This document shows positions 12,690 to 23,474 of a DNA stretch of 64,000 nucleotides, in pieces. The stretch is from Heterocephalus glaber (taxonomy: Eukaryota > Chordata > Mammalia > Rodentia > Bathyergidae): contig NW_004624784.1 of assembly GCF_000247695.1 (NCBI RefSeq), positions 6,462,852-6,526,851 of the forward strand. The letters run 5' to 3'. The notes below the pieces were generated by a model. The model was not told the origin of the DNA, did not search any database, and worked only from the letters and a program-made list of their open reading frames with translations. Within the stretch, counting starts at the first letter, position 1, and each line of letters opens with the position of its first letter. The translations under genes and the position numbers were made by a program.

Positions 12690-13640
12690 CTGACTTAGTA
12701 ACATTTTGGATGTAGAGGGGGACAAATTTGGCATTTTCCTTTAGTAAAAATAAGGTGAAGGATGTAAAATATCCATCATGAAACCATCTGCATTTTTCCA
12801 GTTAAATTTGCCTGCGTGGTGAGTGTGTGTCCCCTATTTCACCTGCAGAAAGTGCCTGTGAATTTGTGTCTCTTCTCTGGCTTCTAATTCTCCTTAACAG
12901 CAAGAACCACTGAATTAACAAATATACTTGTTAAAAAGTAAACGTGTTTACTAGACTCATTAGATAGGCAAAGGTTAAGAAATATTAGAGGTTGTCCACA
13001 GATTTTAAATTACTTTTTGTTGTAACTATATCTGAATTTATGCAGGAAATTTTAAGTTTCCAAAAATTATATGTACATTACACATTTTCTTTCCCTTTCC
13101 TCTTAAAAATAATTTGCCTATTTAGTGGACTCCTGTAGTAAATCCTAAAAGCAGAGTTCTTTGTTAATGAGAAGTTTGAAACTCTTAATTATTTGTTTGC
13201 TAAACATCTGCTCTATTCAAGTTGTCTGAAAGCAAAGTATATCTATGCCATAATAACTTGAAAGTAACTATTTCCTGCTCCTAAGGGGCCTCCTTGGGCA
13301 TTATAAATAGTGAAAACAAGCCAAGGCCAAGTCTATAGGACATGAGATAACCAGCCAATTCAAAGAAACTCAGTCAAGCCTGCTTCTCCTTATCACAAAG
13401 ATCTTTCCCTAACACAAACAACAGCAATAAAATGAAGCTGTCTGATACATTCCCTTTCTAACAAGTGGTGTCAAATGTATTATACATAGTTCCATCACTT
13501 TTCAGGAAGAGGTTCAATCAAATCAATTTTGGACATCAAATTATTTAACAACTTGACTACAAGCTTATCTTCCATTGCTGATAACACTGTGGGAGCCCAG
13601 GGGCCTAAACACCCTAAAGAAACAAATATCTATACACCAA
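12690..13640. other. unrecognised AT-rich stretch
   Basis: No repeat family or gene recognised. Confidence 0.4.
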
Positions 13641-13660
13641 TCAGTTCACCTAAGGCCATA

Positions 13661-13872
13661 GGATGTCAAACTCTTTCTATAACCAGCTAGATAATAATTA
13701 TTTCAGTCTTTGTGTGTCATGTACCATACAGTCTCTGTCACAGCTACTCAACTCTGCCATTGTTCTAGCATATGGTAGCCTTATAACATATGCAAATGAA
13801 CAGACATGGCTGTGTTCCAATAAAACTTTATTTACAAAAACAGGCCATATTTGCAGACCCTTGTTTTAGACA
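13661..13872 (-). mobile_element. non-autonomous hAT-type element (MER class)
   Basis: Contains 'accatacagtctctgtcaca', 'gctactcaactctgccattg' and 'ttccaataaaactttattta' in that order. This combination is a widespread mammalian hAT-derived repeat, read here in reverse orientation. The exact subfamily is not assigned. Confidence 0.65.
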
Positions 13873-13965
13873 ACTGGAAAATCTTGCTAGATCCTATCTC
13901 CCAAGAATATTTTGATTGGGGTTTTTAAACTATCCTAATCAAAGTGGAGAAAATATACAGGAAAG

Positions 13966-14041
13966 AATTTGGCATAATCTTGTGAGGCAGATGGCGGAAC
14001 CACTGAGCTAAAACCCTGGCCCATAATTTGGCATAATCTTG
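13966..14041 (-). repeat. ID SINE 5' half without 3' half or A tail, with perfect flanking duplications
   Basis: Bases 13979-14024 are the reverse complement of only the first 45 or so bases of an ID element (cttgtgaggcag to the 5' 'gggcc'). The B box, 3' end and A tail are absent. The insert sits between perfect 17-base direct repeats aatttggcataatcttg (13966-13982 and 14025-14041). The last four bases of the left repeat (cttg) also match the ID sequence. See findings for the two possible origins. Confidence 0.88.
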
Positions 14042-14044
14042 ATG

Positions 14045-15040
14045 GCTCAAGATGGACTTAAGGGAGCTGTCAGGAGAGAAGACAGTAACTAACCACTGTC
14101 ACTACTAATCAGGGAACTTGATATCACTTTATCTACATTCTCCTAACTCAGTTGCAGAGCTAACTGTACAATTCAGTCCTGTCTCACATCAATACTCATG
14201 CTGTTTCTATTGTTCTAGTAAGTAGCTGGGGCCAGGTGTTAGTTCTCATCTATACAGGACAGAAAGGACCAAGTGCAGAACCAGGGAAAGAACCTGCAGG
14301 TAGAGCAACTTCTTTATCCAACTGGTTAGTCAAGCAAATCTCAAATTCATGGTTAGGGCCTGAAGATTTCCACTTCTCTGTGCCAGCAGTTCTGAGCTTT
14401 ATCAAGCTATTTCTGATCTTAACCAAAGCCCACATGCACATTTAGCCCACAAACAAGGGACACAGTATGAAGGAGACAAAAATTTAAAGTAAATGTTTTC
14501 TTAACCCTTTCCAGAACCCAGGGTACAGTCATTTCAGCTCATGGCTTGAGGGTGTTTTCTGAAAAAAGAAAGTGCTTTTTCAGCACTCTTGGTGTCTGAT
14601 TTCAAACTCGTCCCTTCCACTGGGTGATTCTATGTGGGCTGATGATGCCACCCTGTTTTTACTGATTTTCTCACAGGGTTTAGTCACCCACATGCCGTGA
14701 GTACCACACAATTGGGTCCAGAGTGAGAGAATAGGTGCATTATGACAATTAAAGAGTTTTATTTGAGTTCACGTAAACATATAAAAACATTCACCCCAAT
14801 TATCCCATTGATGAGTTTACATGTGATCTCTCTTATGATGTAGTTTTGGCTCAGCTTGAGCAGGAAGTGGGCTCTCCAGCAGTTCTTTTTTTAAAAAACA
14901 AACTGTTCATCTCTTAGGAAGCATTAGAGGGGAAAAATGTAGTGTAGCATAACCAAGAAGAAAAAATATGGTATGCAAGGATGTGAACTGCATCTCAGAT
15001 GCTGATGCAGAACTACAGCAGTTAGCATCATTTTGGTGGC
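14045..15040. other. unrecognised non-coding stretch
   Basis: Complementary overlapping frames at 14236-14445 (+) and 14250-14441 (-) have no recognised motif. No repeat family recognised. Confidence 0.4.
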
Positions 15041-15044
15041 ATCA

Positions 15045-15182
15045 TAGTCACCATAGTAAGGTAGGGATAGCTCTGCAGAAAAGGTATTCTTACTCCCATT
15101 TTAAATATGAAAAATATACAAACTGAAAAAGGGGGGCTCACACAAAATTCAAATGATTCAGCTCTAAGTGAGAGGCTACATG
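15045..15182 (-). repeat. MIR SINE fragment, antisense
   Basis: 'cccattttaaatatgaaaaa' followed by 'tgattcagctctaagtgag' resembles reverse-complement MIR. Heavily diverged. Confidence 0.55.
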
Positions 15183-15189
15183 GATGCTT

Positions 15190-17405
15190 AGAAGCCCGTA
15201 AATGTCTTTAAGACATAAAAGCCTACCTGCCCTCATGCATGTCGCACTCCCAATGGTGTTGGCTGCTGTTATTTCTAGAAGCATAGGGTCTTTCATCATC
15301 CTTCTTGTAGTAGTAGTTGCACACAGTCCAATCTAGAATATTCCTAATTTTCTTGGAAGGGGTCCAAAAGTCTCAAATCAAAATTAAAGTACATTTCTTT
15401 TATTTAAAAATATGTATCTCACTGATATTAATGATGGGACTTCACAATCTGAGAAATTTTGAAATCACTCCTCTGTATCATACAATAACAAGCTCAATTC
15501 CGGAAAATTTACACAAGAGACAAGGAAACAATGATAATGTGACTGTAAGTCACATTTTAATTAATAAATTTATATTATCAAAACTTTAAAAGATTCAGTA
15601 GAATAGCTTCTTGTGAAATAAACACTCCCTATCATATTTTTCTGTAAATCTAGATTTTCTTATGTTTGCTTGAGGTAGAGTATACTTGCATTAATTAAAA
15701 GGCATTTTAAAGAACTAAGCACCTTTAACAGGAAGGTAGAGCAGTTTTTTGGTAATACATGTTGCTTGAGGAAGTATAGAACTGAGTCCCAGTAAAGTTC
15801 AACTCTCATGAGACTGTTGGGTTGACTTCATTTACTTCATGCAAGGAATGTTGTAGATAATCTCTGTATGACTTCAATTATTAATAACACAAGTTTCTTT
15901 TCAGTCTGCATAATGGAAAATAAAGTTCACAGTTGTTCCATCCAACTTCAGGGATAAAAATCAAGGTCAAAGATAAACCTATTGCCCCTTTGCCATGGAA
16001 CATACCAGCCTTGCCACAGAATGGGAAAAAGAACCACAGGAAAGAGAGTGAAGCAGGTAAAACAGCCTTCATAAAACCCCAGTTCCACCTCATCTCAACA
16101 CACTCACAGAAACAAATCACCTTTAGCAGAAAGCAAAGTAACTCTACTAGAAACAGGCCTATGGAATTGAACAACAGGCTGAAGAGTAGTTAGCTATAAA
16201 AACAAAACTCCTTGAATAAAGAGCTGCTCTGCTTTCCCCTCCTAGTCCCAAACCCATATCACATCTGGCTTTTATTTGATGAATCATAAACTCCCCTTTC
16301 TTCACCACAGTGATTCATGCACAGAAGTGGAGATATGATGAGCTGTCTCTCCTTGGGACATTAATTCATTTCTCTCCAGCCTGGAAAATCAGCATCATTT
16401 CTGACAGGTTGGTTTCTCCACCAGGCTCTATATCTCACCCACCTCACTCCTCCCCACTCCCCAGGCTTGGAGCCCAGGCCCTATGGCCTCATTGCCAGTT
16501 CCAGGCCACCCGGTGACCTCCCAGCCCCTGTCTGTGCTTACTTAGCTCTGACAGTTACAGTCAAAGCACTTACGTTTTTGCCAGAGCATGGCCTGTGACA
16601 GGATGTTGCCTTTTCTCTTTGAAGCAGACAGTTTGGCTTCTTTAATATGAGACCTGGGTGTGCTTTCCTCCAGTGGAACCACTGCTTGCTCTAAGGCTGT
16701 TTCCTCAGCTTTTTAAAGGCCTGAGTTCTCACTGCGTAGAGGTGCGTCATCACATCCTCCCACCTCAGGCACGGGTGCACTTTTTCTACAGCAGCACTGC
16801 CTGTCACCCCACTGTGTGCATCCTCTGAGTGCCACTGGCTGCAGAGTGCTTCACACACAGAGCCAGCCAACTGAGACTGACAACCACACAGCACAGCAAG
16901 AAGGCCATGGCCGTTTGCACGCAGACACAGAGTGATGTGCTGTGTGTGAGGGCGAGGGTGTTTGTGGGTGGAAACAAGTGTGAGTACTATATTATGTTAT
17001 GTCTTGGCCCTCCTCTCACAATGAGGAGCCCAAAAGACCCTCTTGAAAATGCTAGGTTTTCTCTGGTGCTCATTCAGGTTCTGTACCAGCAGGACACTGG
17101 CAGGACTTAGCCCGCCTTGAGCGCCTGTTCAACGGAAATGCAATTCCCAGGGGTCACTGATTCTCAACATGGGAGGAAACACCTGTCCTCCTTTCAAGCC
17201 TCACTAAACAGCCTCCTCATTCTTTTAATATTGCTTTTCTGTTTATTCCACTTTGAAATTCAGTGGCCCCACCCTTTGCCCCAGTTTCCACCAAAAATGG
17301 CAAGGCTTACTTTTACTTAAATATGGGAGACACTGGTTCTGATGATAAGCCCACAGAAAAAGAGGCCAACTCCCTCAGGGAAGAAAGGAGAAGACACACA
17401 GCCTC
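15190..17405. other. unrecognised stretch, about 2.2 kb
   Basis: No recognised repeat. The part 16430-17130 is more GC-rich than its surroundings but has no CpG island. Overlapping frames at 15881-16174 (-) and 15933-16193 (+) cancel each other as evidence for coding. Confidence 0.4.
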
Positions 17406-17425
17406 CTCAAAAAAAAAAAGCTTCT

Positions 17426-17509
17426 AGGGCCGGGGATTTAGCTCAGTGGTTTCGTCGCCCACTGCACAAGCGCAAAGACCCAAGTTCGATTCCCGCTACC
17501 AAAAAAAAA
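17426..17509 (+). repeat. ID SINE, 'tttcg' subgroup
   Basis: A complete ID: 'gggccggggatttagctcag', 'tggtttcgtcgcccactgca', 'aagttcgattcccgctacc' and an A run. Flanked by duplications of A-run plus gcttct (ending at 17425 and 17515), so the insertion used a pre-existing A-rich site. It shares 'tttcg...tgcgcaagcgc'-type diagnostic bases with the IDs at 42972 and 50507. Confidence 0.95.
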
Positions 17510-17519
17510 GCTTCTTTTT

Positions 17520-18020
17520 CAAAGGGCACTCTCTCATTGTAACCCCACCTGATTAGCAGGAAGCTTCTCATAAGAAGAGTAATGGGTTCACCACCTATAG
17601 TATTTAGGGGTGGAGGATGAGGCTAAGGTCTCCTTCTGCCTATGTGTAAAGCACATTCACTCAGGCTCCTGTGACCCAATCAGTTTGGGGTCAAGACCAC
17701 TACGCCAGAGCTCCCTTGGGCAGGTCTGGGGCCTTCTTGCTCTGCCCTCCATACTGTCTTGGAGCAATCTTGCACATCCTGGATCTCATTCTGCAATCTC
17801 CAGCTTGAAAATTTTCTCCCTTTTTCCTTCTCATAGACCACTAGCTAGAGGTCAAAAAAGCTTCTTGCAATTGAGTCTTTGCCATCCCCTCCAGCACATC
17901 TTCTACTGCCTTCCTACCACTGACTGCCAGTATCTTCTAGGCATTACTGAACATCCTGGCAATTTCCTACTTTGACCCTGTTGTCCTATCATTCTGGGAA
18001 ATCTCCCCATTTCTCCATCT
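17520..18020. other. unrecognised pyrimidine-rich stretch
   Basis: A 121-codon plus-strand frame (17610-17975) lies here without a recognised domain. The composition resembles internal L2 sequence and may be an extension of the following L2. Confidence 0.35.
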
Positions 18021-18024
18021 AAAA

Positions 18025-18205
18025 ATCACCTCCATTTTTCAAGACCTAGCTCAAATCTTACCTGTTTTGGTGAAAAATTTTCTGCCTCACCAAACTTCCT
18101 GTACCAGACAATATCCAATCTGTCTTTTCTCCACCTTTGGAGCACTTTATTCATTAAATGATGGCAGACTGTTGCCTGACTCTATAGCTCCCTCAAAGAG
18201 GTTTC
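18025..18205 (+). repeat. L2 LINE 3' region
   Basis: 'ttcaagacctagctcaaatc' and 'aaaattttctgcctcacc' match the L2 segment 'caagactcagctcaaat...aagccttccctga'. Diverged. Confidence 0.65.
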
Positions 18206-18564
18206 CTCTTCATCCCTGCAGCACTTCACAGAGGACCTGGAACATACTGACCCCAGTAAAAGTCACCTAGTGAAATTATGAATTACAGTTTCTCACAGGT
18301 TGTTAATTTGAGGGCAGGTCTTGAGGAGAAATTTTGGTCACATAAACAGCTCACTTAGAAGACATAGAAGGCTCTCTTCTGGCTGACTTAAAAGCTATCA
18401 CTCAAAAGCCTATGAACTTCGGACAATGAAGGATCTGTGCTGTGGAGGCTGCACACCATGGCCTGGCCTGGAAGGCAGCCATGCCATAGGCCTTGCACCT
18501 CCCTGAGAAGGTTCCACTAGAAACAGTGACACATTCATCCAGCCTGGCTCAATCCCAGGTGACA

Positions 18565-18690
18565 CAGGACCCCATCTAGCCTCTGCCATTCACTCGTTTG
18601 ATCCCCTTAAACCAGTCACATAACTCTTCTAGTCTTGGTTTCCATGTTTATAGAATGAAGAATCAATTTTCCTCTCTCACGTCACTCACA
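18565..18690 (+). repeat. MIR SINE fragment
   Basis: 'taaaccagtcacataactct' then 'tcttggtttccatgtttata' follow the MIR core. Confidence 0.65.
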
Positions 18691-18789
18691 TTTTTGTTAT
18701 CTTATTCTTTCCAAATCTATGAAATCAATTTTTCTTATTCACCTTTGTTTCTCCTCACAGGCTTAGTACAATGATTTCCATGAAGTAAT

Positions 18790-19000
18790 AATATTAACTA
18801 CTTACAATCCACCATGCTCCATGTTCAGCCTTAAATACATTCTCTGATCTAGTCTGCACACAACAATTCCATGTGGAAACATCTATCTGTATTGTTCCAA
18901 GAAACAAATTCTTAGGAAATTTAATTTGCCTAATTTCACAGAGCTCTTAGGTTATGGTGTAGGTATCAGACCCAAATTCATATGACAAGACCTAGATTCC
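18790..19000 (-). repeat. MIR SINE, antisense
   Basis: 'ttaactacttacaatccacc', 'aatttcacagagctcttagg' and 'tcagacccaaattcatatga' are in reverse-complement MIR order. Confidence 0.6.
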
Positions 19001-19219
19001 TATTTATTAGTGTAATTATAATATACTATAGATATTCATTAAATTGGAATGAGTGAGAGCCAGTGTGATTATTTATACTAATATAGCATCACTATGATTA
19101 AAGCCTGGAGCAGATCAGCAGAAGTTTATATCCTCTGGAGCAAATCCCTGTCCTCTGGGAAAAGAAGAGATCCAGAGGGGCTCTGATGAGTCAAATTTTA
19201 TCCATTAGCAGAGACAGTC

Positions 19220-19830
19220 AAATGATAGAGGCAAGGAAAAACTAACACCTAGATACATTATAATAAAGTTTTAAAACAACTAACACAATGAGGGAATTCT
19301 AAAATCTTACTGGGAAAAAGAGATTATTAACAACTGAAGATCAAGAACCATAATGACAGTTTACTTTGGCACAGCAAAACTAGATGCAAATTACAATGAA
19401 GAAATATTATTAAAGTACAGAAGGAAAAAAAAACCATTGAACCTGTAATTTTAAATCTAGCCAAACTGTCATTCAAATATTGTAGCATAACAAAAATATC
19501 CTCAGACCTCCAAGCCCTCACATCAAAATTGCTTTTAGAGGAAGTATTCAAATGAAAAGAGGGCTGCCTGGGAGGATGTAGCAAAAAAATACCCGAACAA
19601 AAGATCAACAAATACCTAGGTCAAGTTAATTATAAGAATTATAACAAAACTAGAAACAAAAAGAAAAAAATTCATCCATAACAACACAGAACAAAATATC
19701 TAAACATATCAACAGGCTTGCACAAATCCAAAGTACATCATTTACATTATATTGTGCTTAATTTTTTGATACGTAACTTCAGATGAAATCAAAAGGAAAT
19801 TTAATTGTACTATTTTTGTTACATAAATAG
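19220..19830 (+). repeat. old L1-type LINE relic
   Basis: 'acacctagatacattataat', 'gatcaagaaccataatgaca' and 'atctagccaaactgtcattc' are typical of the 3' part of old mammalian L1/HAL1 elements. No usable reading frame remains. It forms the left part of a nest reaching 21310. Confidence 0.65.
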
Positions 19831-19837
19831 GAAAACA

Positions 19838-20248
19838 CAGGTTGACACCCCTATCTGAAATGTTTAGGACCAGAAGTATTTTCAATTTTAGACTTTTTTT
19901 TTGGTACTAGAGATCAAACTCAGGACCTTGCGCTTGAGAGGCAGGCTGTGGAACCACTGAGCTAAATCCCCGTCCCCAGACATTTTTGAATATTTGCATA
20001 TATATGAGATACCTTGGGGGTGGGACCCAAAGTCTAAAGTCATTTATTTATGTTTCATCTACACTTTATATACATAGGCTGAAAATGATTTTGTACAATA
20101 TTTTAATGTAATTATGTTTTGACTGCAACCTGTCCCATGAGGTAAAGTATGGAATTTTCTACTTGTGGTGTCACTTCACACTCAAAAGCATTTATGATTT
20201 TGCAGCATTTTTGGATCTTGGCTTTTTAGATTAGGGATAATCAGCCTG
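19838..20248. mobile_element. DNA transposon with inverted ends, split by an ID
   Basis: The left end 'caggttgacacccctatctg' and the right end 'ttagggataatcagcctg' form imperfect terminal inverted repeats. The interior 'atgtttaggaccagaagtat' and 'tgagataccttgggggtggg' matches a common mammalian non-autonomous element of the pogo/Tigger (MER) type. It is interrupted by the ID at 19894-19976. Confidence 0.7.
19894..19976 (-). repeat. ID SINE, antisense, nested
   Basis: T-run, 'ggtactagagatcaaactca' and 'accactgagctaaatccccg' are a reverse-complement ID, inserted into the surrounding DNA transposon and therefore younger than it. Confidence 0.95.
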
Positions 20249-20249
20249 T

Positions 20250-20566
20250 ACATCTATAGATAAATTTTTAAAATCAATGGGAGAAAATAATCATAAGTGT
20301 AAACTTGAAGTAAGGGGCAACCACCACTTTTGTTTACCTATAAAAACAGAAATATACTGTTTTATTTTTAAACCAGCTAAGTAAAACTGGATCTCCCTAT
20401 GGAAAACAAGAAAGGGGTATACTTTTTTTAAATACAATGAACAGAAAATAGAAATAAGGTGATAATAGTGCAGTAATAATGCAGTAATTATAATGAATAT
20501 AAAAAGAGTAAGCTTACCACTAAAAAGACACAGATTTCTAAACTGATTTAAATACTTTAAAAGGTC
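20250..20566 (+). repeat. old L1-type relic, middle piece
   Basis: 'atgaatataaaaagagtaag' followed by 'accactaaaaagacacagat' and 'ctaaactgatttaaatac' resembles old L1/HAL1 sequence. It is separated from the other relic pieces by younger insertions. Confidence 0.45.
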
Positions 20567-20568
20567 CA

Positions 20569-20652
20569 GGGCCAGGGATTTAGCTTAGTGGTTCCACCAT
20601 CTGCCCCTCAAGCGCAAGGACCCAAGCTCAGTCCCCGGTACCAAAAAAAAAA
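20569..20652 (+). repeat. ID SINE, nested in L1 relic
   Basis: 'gggccagggatttagcttag', 'tggttccaccatctgcccc' and 'gctcagtccccggtacc' followed by an A run. Flanking duplications are unclear. Confidence 0.93.
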
Positions 20653-20659
20653 AGAAATC

Positions 20660-21310
20660 CAATAATGTGATGTTATAACTTGAAAGAAAACACAAGATGT
20701 TTGCAAGAAAAAGACTGATCTAACTTTTGTTCTAAAACTGGATAAGGTCAATATAAGAAAATTATAGGTCATTTAATATGGAAACATAAATTCAAAATTC
20801 CTAAAAATTAGTTTGCAGAATTCAATAGCGTACTAAGAAATAATAATAACAATACATTATAATACATAAGAGTCGTGCCAGTAACACCAGAATAGTCTAC
20901 TCCTAGAAAACTTATCACCAGGGGTGGTGGTACATGCCTGTAATCCCAGCACTTGGGAGGCTGAGGCAGAAGGATCGCCATGAGTTCCAGGTCAGCTTGG
21001 GCTACCTAGTGAGTTTGAGGCCAGCCCGAACTACATAGCAAGACATTGTCTCAAAAAAAAAAAAAAGAAAACCTATCAATGTAATCTACCATATTGATGT
21101 GTTGTGAATAAAAAATTACTAAATTACCTCAATCAATGCCTAAACATTTGATAAAGCCCAACATCTGTTTATAATTTCAGATAAATAACTCTTAAAAATT
21201 AGGACTGGAAGGAAACTTCCTTAGCTTGATAAAGTATATACCAAAAATCTACAATGTTATTATATATAATAGAGAAATTATAAACAAATTCCCTTAAAAA
21301 AACAAATTGT
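20660..21310 (+). pseudogene. L1 ORF2 reverse-transcriptase relic, interrupted by B1
   Basis: DNA patterns of the L1 reverse-transcriptase region are visible: 'gcagaattcaatagcgtac', 'atttgataaagcccaacatc' and 'aggactggaaggaaacttcc', 'agcttgataaagtatata'. In intact L1 this part encodes the segment around the polymerase active site of ORF2p, which performs target-primed reverse transcription. Here the frame is destroyed by stops and frameshifts, and a B1 has been inserted at 20918-21065. Confidence 0.75.
20918..21065 (+). repeat. B1 SINE, full length
   Basis: The 7SL-derived B1 pattern is clear: 'gtaatcccagcacttgggag', 'gctgaggcagaaggatcgcc', 'tttgaggccagcccgaacta' and an A tail. Target-site duplications agaaaacttatca (20905-20917) and agaaaacctatca (21066-21078) differ at one base. 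Confidence 0.97.
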
Positions 21311-21404
21311 CCTATTACATTATGTGATTACTTTCCAAACATTTTTACCTACATTGTTCAGAATCACATATATTAAACAGACACCAAAAAAAAACATAAA
21401 TTAG

Positions 21405-21545
21405 GTCATGTGATTATGCCAAATACTATTTTAGGATTTAGAAAAATAGCAATAAACAAAACATAAATTGTTTTCATCATGTAGCCTGATATTTGGTGTT
21501 AGTTAGACAGGAAATTCATATGACCTTTCAATAAATAATTTATCA
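21405..21545 (-). repeat. L2 LINE 3' end, antisense
   Basis: 'attatgccaaatactatttt' followed by 'agcaataaacaaaacataaa' is the reverse complement of the L2 3' end. Diverged. Confidence 0.5.
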
Positions 21546-21571
21546 TCACTGCAGATATGGACAGATTACAC

Positions 21572-21796
21572 CAATGGTGGCAAACCTAAAACATGCTTGC
21601 CGCAGCAGGCATGCAGACCCCTCTCTATTGGCATGCAAGGCAAGTTGCCCTAACAGCCAAGCATCAGGTAGCAGTTGTTTTTTCTAAACTGAAACCTCAG
21701 TATTCAGGTTGAATTGCAGTATTGGCACTTTGTGACAAATAAATGGGTTTTGGGTTGCACTTTGGACACCTGGTCTCTAAAAGGTTCACCATCACT
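21572..21796. mobile_element. short non-autonomous hAT-type transposon
   Basis: Left end caatggtggcaaacct and right end aggttcaccatcactg form 16-base inverted repeats with two mismatches. Bases flanking it (gattacac and gactagag) could be a degraded 8-base target duplication, the size hAT elements make. Inside, 'ttttgggttgcactttggac' and 'ggtctctaaaaggttc' support one known repeat family, but I do not name it. Confidence 0.7.
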
Positions 21797-22299
21797 GGAC
21801 TAGAGCATAGAAAAATTGATGCCCTACAGCTTTAACAATCCCTAGACTGTGAAGATTGTATAAGGGCCAAAAATTATGGGTAATTTTTAAAGTCAGATCT
21901 GAAAAAGAAGGATTTCTCAACCTTAGAGTTGGGAGCAGATGGAAGGACCAGTGTGATTTTAGAGTGACCATGAAGCCAATGTACTGTACCTGTAAACATT
22001 TCCTGTGGGAGGTAGTCCAAAGAGTTTGTGAGAGTCCCAAAGTTAAGAACCACTATTTACTTTAGAGAAGTACTGTGATTTCAAATTTTTAAATATTTGA
22101 AAGAAAAATTGCTTAATTGCAGCTAGAACAATAATGGTTCCAAGGTAAAATGGGTAATCCACAGATAAAATATCAAACTCCATTGCTGCATACAAGAAAT
22201 TTCACATTTCCTTTACAGACTGAGTTAGTTAACTCCATTTCTCATTTCTCTACCAAGTCTATATCTTTTTATCCTTCTGTCATAATTTCCCTTTATGGG

Positions 22300-22475
22300 A
22301 GGCAGCAGAGAATAGTGAGGAGATTATTTAGAGTCAGAGAGCCTAGTTTGGAATCTAGCAGCACTGCAAGCCCTGGATTCTGGTGTAAGTTGTTTAGGCT
22401 CTCCTACCTGTACTATCCTCCTCCTCCAAACTGAAATTAATAATAACAATTGTTGCAATTATTAAATGGAATAAC
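22300..22475 (+). repeat. MIR SINE
   Basis: 'agagaatagtgaggagatta', 'tagtttggaatctagcagc' and 'attattaaatggaataac' follow the MIR order. The core is poorly conserved. Confidence 0.6.
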
Positions 22476-22479
22476 TAGG

Positions 22480-23390
22480 GTTTTCTATACACTAACTTTA
22501 TCATTTGATTTAGATCAATAGACTGTATACTGAATTCTCTTTGATATTTTTGTTCTCAAAATTCATATGTACTAGAAAGCCCTTCAAATCTTGCCAATTT
22601 CTTCTTTTCCAAGAAGAGTCATTTCTGCTATCCTTACCAAAGAAGCAGCTGGATTCAAATCTCATCTCATCTTCTCAAGTTCCCAGCCATCATCTGTAAA
22701 TATAGCTGACAGCTGCATCGTGGCTCCTTATCTAAAAATGGCCTTAATGATTGGGATTTTCAGTTTTATTGCAGCTTAAAAAGACGTTATGGTGAGGCAT
22801 TATGAAAAAGAAATCTGATCAAGTGGAGTTTGGTTCAACCCAAGCGGTCTGGATGGATGCCAGTGTTCAGAAGCTAGGGCTTTATGGTATGTAACAGGCT
22901 GCCCTATGGCCAGCTGGAGAGTGCCCAACTCTCATCACTGCCATTCTTGAATGCCCTTTGGCACAAGACAGATGGCCTCTAGTCACACTGACAAACTCCC
23001 ATCAACATTGGCATCTAGCAGGTGTCTATGTCACATTTTGTAGGTGAGAAAACCTAGAACCAGGTGGCTTTCATTATTATAGTCCAGGACTGCCATAAAT
23101 TATCTTGGAAGATAGTCAAGAAAGCCTTGTGATTATTACCTTTCATGCTACTATTACCACCAAACTTTGGGAAATAGCTTTTGTAAAAAAAAACAAAAAG
23201 TTCTCCTATTCTAGCGACCATGTGGTCCTTCCAAGGCAGAATTACTTCTTTTTTTTTTTTCATTGTTTGTCATCATATGCCACTGAGTAATGGGCTTTAG
23301 TTATGTGACATTTTTTGCCATATCACCAACAGTACCTTACCCCTACTCCCTGTACAATTTTTGGAAACCTTGAGAAATATCTTTCATGAT
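22480..23390. other. unrecognised non-coding stretch
   Basis: No repeat family recognised. Poly-T run near 23249-23260. Confidence 0.4.
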
Positions 23391-23392
23391 AT

Positions 23393-23470
23393 TTCTACAA
23401 ATACTTATTAAGCACAAACTCCACACTAGGAATTGTGCTAGACATTAGGGCTACTAAAGTAAGGAAATCT
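23393..23470 (-). repeat. L2 LINE 3' terminus, antisense
   Basis: 'caaatacttattaagcacaa' and 'ctaggaattgtgctagacat' are the reverse complement of the L2 end. Confidence 0.7.
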
Positions 23471-23474
23471 CTGC

